Positions 21,433 to 32,400 of a DNA stretch of 64,000 nt are shown here, one piece after another. A model generated the notes under the pieces. It was not told the origin of the DNA and did no database searches. It was given only the letters and a program-made list of their open reading frames with translations. Made by a program: the position numbers and the translations under genes. The first letter of the stretch is position 1; each line of letters opens with the position of its first letter. Origin of the DNA: Drosophila pseudoobscura. Lineage: Eukaryota; Arthropoda; Insecta; Diptera; Drosophilidae. The DNA lies in contig NC_046683.1 of NCBI RefSeq assembly GCF_009870125.1, forward strand, positions 4,402,001 through 4,466,000, given 5' to 3'.

Positions 21433-24400
21433 GGTGGATGTGCCTGTTCCTTGGGTTCCTTGGATGAGGCGTGCCCAATTGTGTGGCGCTTTCTGCTGGA
21501 GCTCTTTGCGCGCACGCCGCCAATCAATTAATGGTTATAAACGAACCGTGGAGTCAACGTCGTTGACTGCTGCTTCACTCTGTTCTGATACTTTGGGTGT
21601 TGCTGCTGGTAGTGTTGCTGCTGCTGCTGCTGCTGCTCGTGCTGGTGTTGGCTACACTTGAATTGTAACGACAAGTGGAAACTTCCGCGCATTTCAATCA
21701 TGGGCTGGCTCCAGTATCAATTTCATAAGCTTCTTTCGATGACGACTTCGGCTACACTACTCCCTGCTGTGTCTCGTGTCGGCGCCGCGTGCGTGTCTCT
21801 CTGTTTCTGTTTCTGTTGCTGTCTATGTCTGTGTCTGTGGCCTGCAGCCACCAGTCAGCCACCTCTCTCGGAGGACGGGCGCTGGCGCCTTTTAAGCGCA
21901 GTGTTCTGTCGTTATGTTCTCCCCTCAGTTATCAGTTGCCGGACGAATGTCGCTCTCCGTGTTGAACATTTGCCAGCAGCGTGCTTGCTATTGATTCCCC
22001 TATCGATTATCACCTGTCAACACTCAACACTAGCTCTCGCAATCGACACTCTCACTATACCACTCATAGACAGCGAATTTAACAAATTCAACGATTTGTT
22101 TTCACCACTTAGTCAATTTGAGCTGCTGCTTCTTCTGGTGCTGCTGTCGATGACAGCCAATGACGAGCCTCCGCATGTACATACGCAATCGGTTTCCACT
22201 GTCTGGTGTCTGCCTACCCTTTCCCTGAGCCACAGTGTTGTTATGGCAACCAGCTCCAGCTCCTGTTCTCGGCTGGCTTCCTGCCCCGTCCCGTCCCGTC
22301 CCGTTCCGTTCTGTAGGGCCTTTGATGGTGTGTTCTGGGTAAAAACCAGCTGTAGTTCCTGCCTACCGCTGTCTGATGTCTGACTGCTCCCTTCACTAGG
22401 GCTTTGTGTGAGGCTGTTCTTGTGGCAACTACCTCCTGCTCCTACTCCTACTCCTGCTCCTGCTGCCTGCTGCTTGCTGCCTGCCCTTCGTTGCTTTGTT
22501 CTTCCTGTTCTTTTGTTCTGGCGGGTTTCATCAACCGGTTGCGCGTCCGCTTGGGTCAACGTTTGCCAAGCAACTGAGAATGAACTGGGCTGGATGCTCT
22601 GCTTACGTTGCTTTATTTTCTCCCCTGGTCAGAATAATTTGCAAATTAATTTAGTAGCAAAAAAAATATGGCTGGCTCCACACGTCGTATACGCAATATG
22701 TCGCACAAATAGAATGCTACGTTACGTATACGCCCCGCCCTGTCTGCGGAAGTAGAGCCCACAAGTTGTTAGCCCCATCGAACCTGTGGCACCCGCTTCC
22801 CTTTCCAATTCTCGTTCTCTTTATTCATTATTCTTTACTCATTCTCTTCCCCTCTCCTACAATCGAACGACATTGGCAACGAACTTGGGGCGCCTTGGAC
22901 ATGGACATGAACGGGTGGCGGCAGGCTGCACACTGCAGACTGCAGGCTGCTGTGCAACGAAAATGAAAATGAAAATTAAATCAAAGAATTAGAATATTTA
23001 ACATCTATTCTTGGTCGTCATTCGCATACTCTTTGGTTGGAAAAAGTGCTGGCGGGGATTGGCGGATTGTGCATCCATACACAACTATAACGTTATTCCC
23101 TCCCATTCGGAAATTCCATTTATAAATGGCGCTCACGTTTACTTTTTTCATTGGTAGGGGAAGTACCAGTAGTAGGGAAGATCTGCTGGTATAATTAATA
23201 TAGTCATGGCGTGTTTTAAGGGTAGGGAGTGGACCAACACTACAATATGTACATATATTTCCATAATTTACTTTAATCTTGGCCAAATTGGAAATTAATT
23301 ATTATTTTTGTATTCTATCGGGTCAGACTGATGCAGAAATCTACGCCATTTCGGGTTAGGGTAACAAAAATGTGTTTTATAATGATTTTTCTGTTTACGA
23401 TCGGCAGCGGTGTCGCTGCAGTTGGCCAGAAGCCAAGGCAAACGGAAGAGAGTGATTAAGAGAGAGAGAGAGTAAGCGAGAGTGTGGAATGCTTATCAGA
23501 GTAGAGCCACTTCTGCTTTGCTCTACTCTACTCACATTGCGCTCTCCCCTGAGGGTGCATAAATTATGCGCAACTCGAGATATCGGTGGCTCTGCAAGTA
23601 TTCTGGTATTCCGATTCAGCAATAGCAATGGGGAGGTGTTCACGCCGCTGCCACGCGGCCTGCCTGCCCGCCTGCCCTGCTGTGGCTTTAAGTGTACGAG
23701 CGGATGGGATTGCCAATTGTGTTGGTTTAATGAATAAAATACGAGCCACATTTATTGCGGCTCTTGGCGCCACAGCAACTTAATCGCGGCAATGATAATA
23801 ATAATCATAATGAGGCAGGTAGAACATTGCTTTAAACCAAATATTTACTCTCTGATTGTGCCAGCCAATTTGGCGAAAATAAAATATTTATCGCCCAATA
23901 TTTGAGCAGCGCTACCAATTTGAAATTGTCAGGCATGAAATTAGGCAAGCCAACAACAAGTAACCCCCCTGAACAAAATGGGATTGCCGAACCACAAACT
24001 GAAGCCGAGTGAAACGATAAGTTATTTATGGCCAGCGACAAGGGTTCCAGAAAGTAATTTAATTTTGTTTTCATGTTTTGTGTGTTCGCTCGAGCTGAGT
24101 TATGGGAAGATTCAGGTTTCCCCCAACGTCTCTGACGACAAATACTACTACCCTTGCTCTCTCCCTATACCTACCCATCAATCATCTTGGAACTGCACTG
24201 TCAGCTAACTATTTTAAATACAATCCGCAAACGAGGAATAATAGATACCCTGGCAGATCACTGATTATAAAGGAAGCCATATTGTATAGAGTACTGATTT
24301 CAATAGGTACCATTTAAGTAAAATAATTTTACAGTTTGTTGTTCGAATCAAAATATAGTAATTTGTGTGTTAAAAATTGTATTGGGACTAAAAGATAGAT

Positions 24401-25400
24401 CTAAATTCGTGCGAATAGTTTGCATTGATCGTACAACCCTCTGCGAGGGTATAAAGCCGAAATTTCAGCAAACTCTCACACGTTAATGGCCCTCCCAGCC
24501 AGCTGATAAAAAGCGAAACGTGAGACTGTCTACCCCAAAAAACAAAAAAACCCATAACTGGTTATCTCAAGTGCCTGGGGCTGCGTCAGATCGGCTGAGA
24601 AGCGAGATGAACGCCTGGCAACAAGACAGCTTTTTGTCAGTTAATTGTGGCCTAGAATCAGCATCTGGTAAATGGTAATTGCTGAAGAAAAACACGTTAC
24701 GTTTGAAATTTTGGAGCTACATCTGTTTGTGTTATTTTTGGCATGTATGAGCCTAAAAATGCCTCAGAAATACTGCCAGCTTTTCAGAGTTCAAAAGTGG
24801 GAAATCGATTCTTTTCCTTAAAATTAGGGTATGAAATAAACACAAAAAAAAAAATTGTTGGTTCAAAACAGAGTTAAATGTTTTCAAAAAGATTATTTTG
24901 ATATTCTCATCCTAGACCTCAGCACTTTTTTTCTCCATACACTATGAACTATGATCTGGTCGGCCCTTAAAGGGGGAGCACAAATAAATTTTTAAGGCAA
25001 ATAATTTAAACTTATTTTATCATTAGATCAACCATATTAATAATAGTATAAATGAATTAAATGAATGAATGTAATCTAAGAACATCCAATGTTTAAGAAA
25101 AAACATCGATGTCTGCAGTGTACACCCAAACTAGCTCTAGTGTGGATCGAAAAAATGAGTCATATTTGTGAATGGTCTAAACAATGGGGTACGGACAACG
25201 AGCAAAAACAGGAAAGCAAATTGCAAGATTCGTACGAGCCTCACCTCGCTTTTGAGGCATAAAGCCGATTTTGCCTTCAAGGTATATTAGGCGTATATAT
25301 ATTAGGTATATTAGGACTGAGCAACATTTTGAGTACCCTGGAGAAATGGATGTTCTAGAATTGAGGAAATGTTTGTCATCTAATGGACCAATAAAGCCCA
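21433..25400 (+). other. intergenic, no gene recognised
   Basis: The part nearest the transporter presumably holds its promoter and 5' UTR. The remainder is AT-rich with no supported coding region. Frames such as 21658-22383 and 22408-22755 are serine/cysteine/proline-rich chance frames without domain features. A short palindromic box is noted at 24436-24455. Confidence 0.4.
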
Positions 25401-25539
25401 AAACTAGTCAGTCTCTGTTTTAAAGGTTTTTTAACGATATTTTGAAGGTAGTAGTATTACAGAAACCTATAATGGGTATCAGGATCGAGTTATATTTACA
25501 AGGCCCTAACGACTATCATCTTTCGTTTTTTGTGTTTTG

Positions 25540-27135
25540 ACCTATTTCGCTAAAACCTTTTTTACGCAAAATCCAATGAAAACCAGTATTTAGAATAAGC
25601 TAGTTAAGTAGAAAATTGATTCATTAATCGTATTAAATTATGTGGGCATAGATAAAGGCCCGGTTGACAACATTTAAATCCTTGTCGCTCACATTCAAAA
25701 AAGTTCGATTTGGCGCGCACCACTCGGTATATTTTTCAAGTGAGACCGTATATACTGTAGAAACTGGTTTTCGCCGCGCTCGCATGTGGTGTTTTTTAGT
25801 GCTAAATGGTATTTTTGTCAATTATTAATTTTATTTTCAATGTTATATAGAAATCCAATAAATGCAAGTATTTCGAATAGGCCAATCATGTATAGAATTG
25901 ATTCCTTAATCGTATAAAATTGATTGGGCATCGCTAAATCTTCCATATAGATAGTATTATTCAACGGAACAAAGAATATGAGAAATTTGAATTCGCCGCA
26001 GTTCGCCGCAATTCGCTTCAGCAACAATGAGTCTCATTCCATACACAAATGTTGCGCATTCCATACACAAAAGTTGCAGCAACATTTAGTTGAAAACGGT
26101 TTTTTGGTCAAAATAAAATACATAAAGGTAATTAAAAGAAGCAATCTTGTAGAAAATACATTTATCTATGGGATAAAGCTAAGTGGGCAAATCTATATAG
26201 CTTTAAATATTGGCAATACCCGATTCGCCGCAGTTATGCTATTGCAACAATGAGTCCCATTCCATACACAAACATGTTGCTAACTCCATGCACACATACC
26301 CTGGGGGAAATGGATGTTATAGAATTGTGAATATGTTTGTCTTCCAAGGCTCCGTAGGTATCAGGATCGACATAAATATACACAGGATACTAATAATACA
26401 CATGAATAAGTCAAAAACATATCAATTTGAGAAAAGGTCTTAATAAATTACGTTTGATCTTCATATAAAATTAGCGAAATAGGGTGTACAAAGGGCTATA
26501 CACGCATCACGTCTTTAAATACCAGCAACCTTGCGACTGATTTTTTGTTGAACTATTTTGTTCAAACCTTGTTTTAGCCAAAATGCAATAAAAGCAAGGA
26601 CTAAAAACTAACCAATTGTGTAGAAAATGTATTCATCTTTGTTCTAAAATTATGTGGGCACTGCTAAATATTCTATTTAGCTGGTAATATTCGACGGAAT
26701 ATCAAAAACGAGGAATATGTAAAATACAACATGACTTCGTCAGTATATTACGGTATATTTTTTAAATGTGATGGTATATTTTTAAATATTTCTGTGGGAC
26801 GGTATATTTTAACGATAAGTCCGCGGTCACATAGTTTTTCGAAAAACATCGACAGTGCAATCAATAGTTCTTCACCAAACATCGCAGACATTTAATATTA
26901 ATTTAATTTTCAATGTTATATAGAAATCCAATAATTGCAAGTATTTTGAATAGGCCAATCATGTATAGAATTGATTCATCAAGCGTACAAAATTGAGTAG
27001 GCATGGCTAAATCTTCCATATAGATAGTATTATTCAACGGAAGAAAGAAAACAAGGAATATGTAAATAGAACTTGAATTCGTCAGTATATTACGGTATAT
27101 TTTTTAAATGAGACGGTATGTTTCGGTATATTTCA
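25540..27135 (+). repeat. array of promoter-like dispersed repeat units
   Basis: At least four diverged copies of one unit follow each other, with clearest anchors near 25560-25645, 25830-25990, 26560-26760 and 26885-27135. Shared pieces are ATATAGAAATCCAATAA, GAATAGGCCAATCATG, TTATGTGGGCA, AATCTTCCATATAGATAG, CAACGGAA, AAGGAATATGTAAA and arrays of CGGTATATTT. The last two units (26640-27135) match 55648-56165 in inverted orientation almost base for base. GGTATATTT is Drosophila core-promoter Motif 6 and GGTCACA (near 26827) is a truncated Motif 1. The array therefore looks like duplicated housekeeping promoters. Confidence 0.75.
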
Positions 27136-27178
27136 GGGGGTCGGACAGTATATTTTGACAAATCCGCGGTCTCACTGG
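27093..27178 (+). promoter_or_regulatory. Motif 6 / Motif 1 core promoter of the CCDC25 homologue
   Basis: Four GTATATTT-type elements (near 27093-27105, 27124-27134 and 27146-27157) are followed by CGGTCTCACTG at about 27167-27177. This is one mismatch from the Motif 1 consensus YGGTCACACTR bound by M1BP. The gene's ATG is at 27227, leaving a short 5' UTR. Motif 1 plus Motif 6 is the standard TATA-less housekeeping promoter in flies. Confidence 0.65.
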
Positions 27179-27226
27179 TCCTTCGAGTGTTAAAAAAGTT
27201 TTTTTGTTTAATTTTCGATCTGCAAA

Positions 27227-27856
27227 ATGGTGTTCTACTTTAAAAGCAACATTATCCAGCCACCGGCCATTTTGTACATGGGCCGCGACAAGCACGAAAA
27301 CGAGGAACTCATCCGATGGGGCTGGCCGGAAGATGTCTGGTTCCATGTAAACAATCTCTCGTCGGCGCACGTTTACCTACGTCTGAAGCCGGGTCAGACC
27401 ATTGATGACATACCCAGCGATGTGCTGGTGGACGCGGCCCAGCTGTGCAAGGCCAACAGCATCCAGGGCAACAAGGTGAACAATCTGGAGGTTGTCTACA
27501 CCATGTGGGAGAACCTGAAGAAGACCCCCGACATGGAGCCGGGACAAGTGGCCTATATCAATGAGGGGGCTGTTCGCAAGATTCGCCTAGAGAAGCGGGT
27601 CAATGAGATTGTGAATCGCCTTAACCGTACCAAGACGGAGGAGGAGCATCCCGACTTACGTGGCCAGCGCGAGGCGCGTGATGTGGCTGCACGCAACGAC
27701 CAGAAGAAGATGCTTCGCGCTAAGCGCGAACAGGAGAAGGAAGCGGCCAAGCAGCGTGAACTGGAGGCAGAGCTTCGCAGCTATGCCTCGCTCCAGAAGT
27801 CCGAAAATATGCGCACAAACTACGATGCAGGCAACGAGTCGGACGACTTTATGTAG
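27227..27856 (+). CDS. CCDC25 homologue (NFACT-R domain protein)
   Basis: A single-exon gene of 209 residues. The N-terminal NFACT-R (DUF814) domain covers about residues 1-110 and contains MGRDKHENEELIRWG, VWFHVNNLSSAHVYLRL, and the phase with DAAQLCKANSIQGNK. A charged coiled coil follows at about 120-190 (KKMLRAKREQEKEAAKQREL), with an acidic tail ending NESDDFM. This is the length and layout of animal CCDC25, distantly related to the NEMF/Rqc2 domain that contacts the ribosome. The human protein has been described as a membrane sensor of extracellular DNA. The fly role is unknown to me. The promoter just upstream is embedded in the repeat array. Confidence 0.95.
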   Translation: MVFYFKSNIIQPPAILYMGRDKHENEELIRWGWPEDVWFHVNNLSSAHVYLRLKPGQTIDDIPSDVLVDAAQLCKANSIQGNKVNNLEVVYTMWENLKKTPDMEPGQVAYINEGAVRKIRLEKRVNEIVNRLNRTKTEEEHPDLRGQREARDVAARNDQKKMLRAKREQEKEAAKQRELEAELRSYASLQKSENMRTNYDAGNESDDFM

Positions 27857-28330
27857 TATCAAGTGCATTTACCTCTAAGCTATGATTATCATTATATGAT
27901 ATTCATGATACATTTTTTTGTTAATAAATTATATAATATAAAAACCTTTGTAAATAGCTGAAAGGCATTCAATTCCACGAATTATAATTTTAAAGTAAAA
28001 AAAACCCGGGAGAACAGCTGAAACGCAAATTTTTCGCTTGTCTGGCAGCACATCTGGTTGATCTGGCACCGCTGTGCAAAATTTAAAATTAATGCTAGAG
28101 TTTATTATCCGACTTATTAGCCGGAATCCTTTGAAAAGGATTTGCCTTTACCAAGCTGGCAAAGGGGGGTTATGGGCTTATGGGGGGTGGAAAATGCAAC
28201 ATGCAACAATCTTAATGAATATTTTCAGTTGAACTGTCCTTGACAGTTGGTTGATATTTGAACAATCATTTAAAAAGGAGGCATGACTATGACCCCTGAA
28301 AACTCTAGGTTTTTTGTGATTAGAGGCTTA
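27857..28330 (+). other. 3' UTR and spacer
   Basis: AATAAA at 27923-27928 is a likely polyadenylation signal for the CCDC25 homologue. Nothing else is recognised. Confidence 0.4.
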
Positions 28331-28337
28331 AATAAAA

Positions 28338-28830
28338 AAAAACCTTAACATTTGATATCAAAGTTCCGAAATCGGCATACAGGCGTTTAATCCAGATATC
28401 TGGATCCTCGCTGGGCAGACTCATCTCTCTGAAATAAAAGGCATTGCTTCTTTGTAATATTTCCCTGTGATCGTCAAAATCGTTTGCAGCCAGGAGCCAT
28501 TCAATAGCGAAAAATAGCTACCCCTGGCCTCGGAATCGAACTATTCCAGGCCATGCTAAAGGTCGAACTTCTTAACACGCAAGGATCCGTCAGGGATCAG
28601 TGCCAGCCAGCACCCTGCACGTTAAATCAGAAAACATAGGGCTTGGAGCATGCGGCATAGGGATGATATTGTGGTTCTTGTGCATGTCAACCACATTTTC
28701 CAGGATGTCCATGATGCGCCCAAAGCAAAGAGGTAGTGATTCTGTCCACGTCTCGGCCGACATTCAGGATTTTCAGCCAGATATAAACGGCATTCCACAC
28801 CTCCAAGAGAGCCTATGCACTCTTTACATT
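28338..28830 (-). pseudogene. decayed unrecognised protein gene
   Basis: On the minus strand, two stretches translate into protein-like sequence broken by stops and frame changes. One runs from about 28528 to 28345 and includes IEWLLAANDFDDHREILQRS and REMSLPSEDPDIWIKRLYAD. The other, about 28767 to 28590, includes LCFGRIMDILENVVDMHKNH. A TAG precedes the first and several stops surround the second. Amino acid and codon composition look coding, unlike the neighbouring intergenic DNA. I do not recognise the family. It could be a relic of a gene or of a mobile element, or exons of a live gene with introns I failed to place. Confidence 0.35.
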
Positions 28831-29495
28831 AGATGAGATTTAATAAAAAAAAGGGTTTATTTTGCAATAATGAATAAAACCAGTTAGGTGCAGTTACTAC
28901 TACAGACATGGGTAGACATGGGTTGGGGTAAAGAGTATCCGTAAGTACATACAAGGATTAGGTTTACTCGATATGCTCTAGGCCTAGATTAGTTAGGTTG
29001 GTATGGTTTATTCGACTAATTGTAGAAACACTTAACTAAATTCGGGGAGGAGCTATCGGGGGATATACTCGTACACACAATATATCCTTAACGCTAGTAA
29101 GCTACTTAGCTCCTACGTATTCAACTAAAATATAGACAAAAAATGGGCACAAATTACATGATAGGTATTTGCATTGGTACACTCAAGACTAGACTATACA
29201 AATGGGAGGGGGAGCTTATGATGGGAAGTCCTTAGGTGGTTACTGGTGAGTGTTTTTGTGTGCTGAATGTGTGACTAGTATTCGTTGAGACTTGGCTTAT
29301 GAGTAGGATCTGCTACAGTTACGATTGTTGTCTGGCATGGAGCGAGCACTGGGTTGGGGGCCCATCTCAATTGCTTGGCTGAGCTGGAGCCGGAGCTGAA
29401 GCGACGGGAACGGAGACGGGAGTGGGAATGGAAACGGGTACTGGAGCCGAACCCGAACCCAAAGCCGAACCCGATTCCGACTGTTGTCTACGCGG
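28831..29495 (-). other. probable fd3F 3' UTR
   Basis: No coding region is seen. Minus-strand polyadenylation signals are possible near 28840-28880 (complement of tttaataaaa / aataatgaataaa). A GGA/CCG-rich tract with repeated CCCGAACCC-type hexamers lies at 29440-29480. Confidence 0.35.
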
Positions 29496-32400
29496 TCAAG
29501 CGACAATATCGCTACCGGGATTGTAGCCAAAGTAGTTGAGATTGAACTCATCGCTGAAGAGCACCTCCTCCTCGGAGGGTTCCACCTGGTGCGACATCTG
29601 AATGCCCAGCTCCATGGGATCGATCTCGGTGATATAGTACTGCGAGTGCGAGTGGGTCAGGCTGTTGATATTGCCGCTGTTCATGTGTATCCCGCTGCCC
29701 ACGCCATGCTGCTGCTGCCTCAGACCGCTCTCCGTGACAACGACGTCCTTGTGTATGGGATTGAGATAGTCTTCTGGTTGGGAGCAAACAGGAGCAGGCA
29801 CAGGAAGAGAAAGAGAAGCAAACCATGTTAGGTTCCGCATTGCTGGCCAACCTGTCAAGTTACACTCACCATTGTCCAGCAGCACGTCGTGATAGGTGCT
29901 GATAATGGAGTTCACCGACTGCACCTCCACCTCGCGATGGATGCCGTTTAGAATCTGGCCGGCCGTCTTGCGCAGCTCGTCGTCGCTCAGCAGATCGTTG
30001 AAGGGCAGCAGTCTCTGGTGATGATGGTGATGATGATTGGAGTGGTGGTGCGACGGTCCTGCCGTTGACTCATTCGCCGTACTTGAGGAGTGTTGCAGCA
30101 TCTCCTGCGTGAGTGTGGCAGCTGCCACAGCGGCCTCATCGTACAGACAGCCATTGCTCGTTTGATGTAGTCCCTGCCCCTGTCCCTGTTGCGGCGAGTG
30201 GCAGTTCTGTTGCTGGTGCTGCTGTTGCTGTTGCTGTTGTTGTTGTTGTTGCTGCTGCTGTTGCTGGAGTTGCTGCTGATGCTGTTGGATGCGTTCCCGG
30301 TTGATGGACTCCATTTTGAAGAACAAATCCAGTCGTTGCTTTTTCTACAAAAAACGAAAGAGTTAGAGCTACCTCGACTTGGGGTGCAAGACTCCACTTA
30401 CGTGCTCCCAAGCCAAGACGTTCTCGGCCGAATCTCCGCTGGAGATGGCCCACAAGTGGCCAGCGCCCTGGGGCGCCTTTACTCCCTTGCGGAAGTGCGG
30501 ATTGATGGATAGATTGTGTCGCACCGAGTTCTTCCAGCGGTCATCGTTCGATTTGTAATACGGAAAGCGATCGCTGTGGAATGATCAAAGGAAGGGATTG
30601 AGATGAAATACTATATGGTATATATATTTAAAGTGCGAAGACTGGACTGAGACATCGATTTTCATGAACTTTTGATGGGTTACTCGTACACAATTCATTC
30701 ACATTCACAGTTCTTCATTCATTCCCTCTGCATATGGGAGCAGGTATCTCAGGATTGGTTAGCCATTTCCAACCCTATCCGGTGGTCAGGCGGCCCAAAA
30801 CTTTGTTGACCAATTGCAATTAAATTGTTCAGCAGCAGGAGGTGGCGCCAAGCCAATCCGGATCGGAAGGCGGGCATGGGAAAGCCAATTTACACGGAAC
30901 ACGTCATCGCACAGCACAGCACTGCGGCAGACGCGCACACAGACCCACAGACGTACAGCTGAATAGGAATACGGACACGGACACGGACACGGACATGGAC
31001 ATGGACACGGGCACTGACAGGGACATGGACATGGACAGGGACAGCGCCACTGGCACTGGCACTGGCACAAATTATGCGTCGTTTTTATTCACCTCTCTTT
31101 TATTCTTTCTCCCGTTTCCCAGTCACGAACAGGCAGGCCATTCGGAGCAGTACGTACGTCCACACATACATACAGTGTAAGTGTATGGCTATGGCAGTGG
31201 CAGGTGGAAGGTGGAAGTGGAACCACCACCATTGATAGACCCGCCATCAGTCCAACCCAACCTCCTGCCCCCAGCCCCTGCCCCCAGCTCCGGCCAGGCC
31301 ATTTTGCCCAGATGTAAAAAGGAAACAACGACGACCGGAAAGGACATCGCGTGCCATGCCGGGCGGGCTCCCACTCTCCTCTGGGATGGGATGGAATGGG
31401 ATGGGGGTTTCCTTTTTAGAGTATGGGTGTACGACCGTTGGGTGGTGGATCGGGTCGGGTTGGGTCGGGGCAACAAAATGGAAAGTATTTCAAATTACGG
31501 CACAGCCATAGCTCAGAGCGGGGGATGGAAGACACGCGCCGCTTAAGGAGAAGGAGAAACCAACCCCCGCTGAAGGGATCTATGTGCTATGTCATTGGTT
31601 AACTGCCAGTGCCCGTGCCCCTGCCCCTGCCCCTGTCCCTGCCCCTGTCCCCATCCATTCTACGCCCACGTAGAGTTGAAAAGCAATCCAAAAAATTTCA
31701 GCACGCGAGCCCCAAAGGAGGAGGCCAACAACATCCTACCACCACTCCACACCAGGACGGGGGTATTGGGCTGCAGTCGAGTCCCCCTATTACGGCTCCT
31801 TCTATTTCTTGGTTTTTCGCTTTTCTTCCGTGTATTTTCCGTATTTTCCTAGTGTTTTTTTTTGTTTTTGTTTTGGGCACGGGAAAATGACGACTCATAA
31901 ATGAAGTGAAATGAATTATAGAGAAATTCATGGCGGACTGACGCTCCGTCTTGTTTGGCTGACTCTTTGGGGGGGTGGGGGGTGGGGTCCGGAGTCCTTA
32001 ATGACCCCTCGGTTATGTCCTGATAACTCCCCATACACGTATGTGCACAGATATCGTACTAAATGACGTAGATATCTTCTTTTTTTTTTGTATATGGTAG
32101 CGATCTGGCACGCAGTCCCGTCATGACGCATCAAACAGCGAAGTCAAATGATGTGGCACTTGAAATTGCTCCGGGAACGGCGGGATCGGAGGAGCCTTGG
32201 CTATCCGTATACCCCTTTCTCTGAAGCAGGAGGGTAGGCGTATGAAATTAGCTCCATCCCAACCGGAATTAGAATGGCTTCGCTTGGATTGCAATGGTTA
32301 GGGGCTGGGCTGGTATGAGCGATGATGGAAAACCCTCCTGTCCTAATGGATTCTTTTTTATGCTGTATATTCAATCATCACATCATAAAGTTCTGTTTTA

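Noticed and set aside
21658-22755. Long plus-strand frames upstream of the sugar transporter
   Set aside because: Cys/Ser/Leu-rich chance frames in CT-rich DNA with no homology that I recognise and no consistent codon character.
28505-28560. tRNA-like T-arm GTTCGATTCC on the minus strand
   Set aside because: The loop is the wrong length for a T-arm, and no acceptor stem, anticodon arm or A and B boxes can be assembled.
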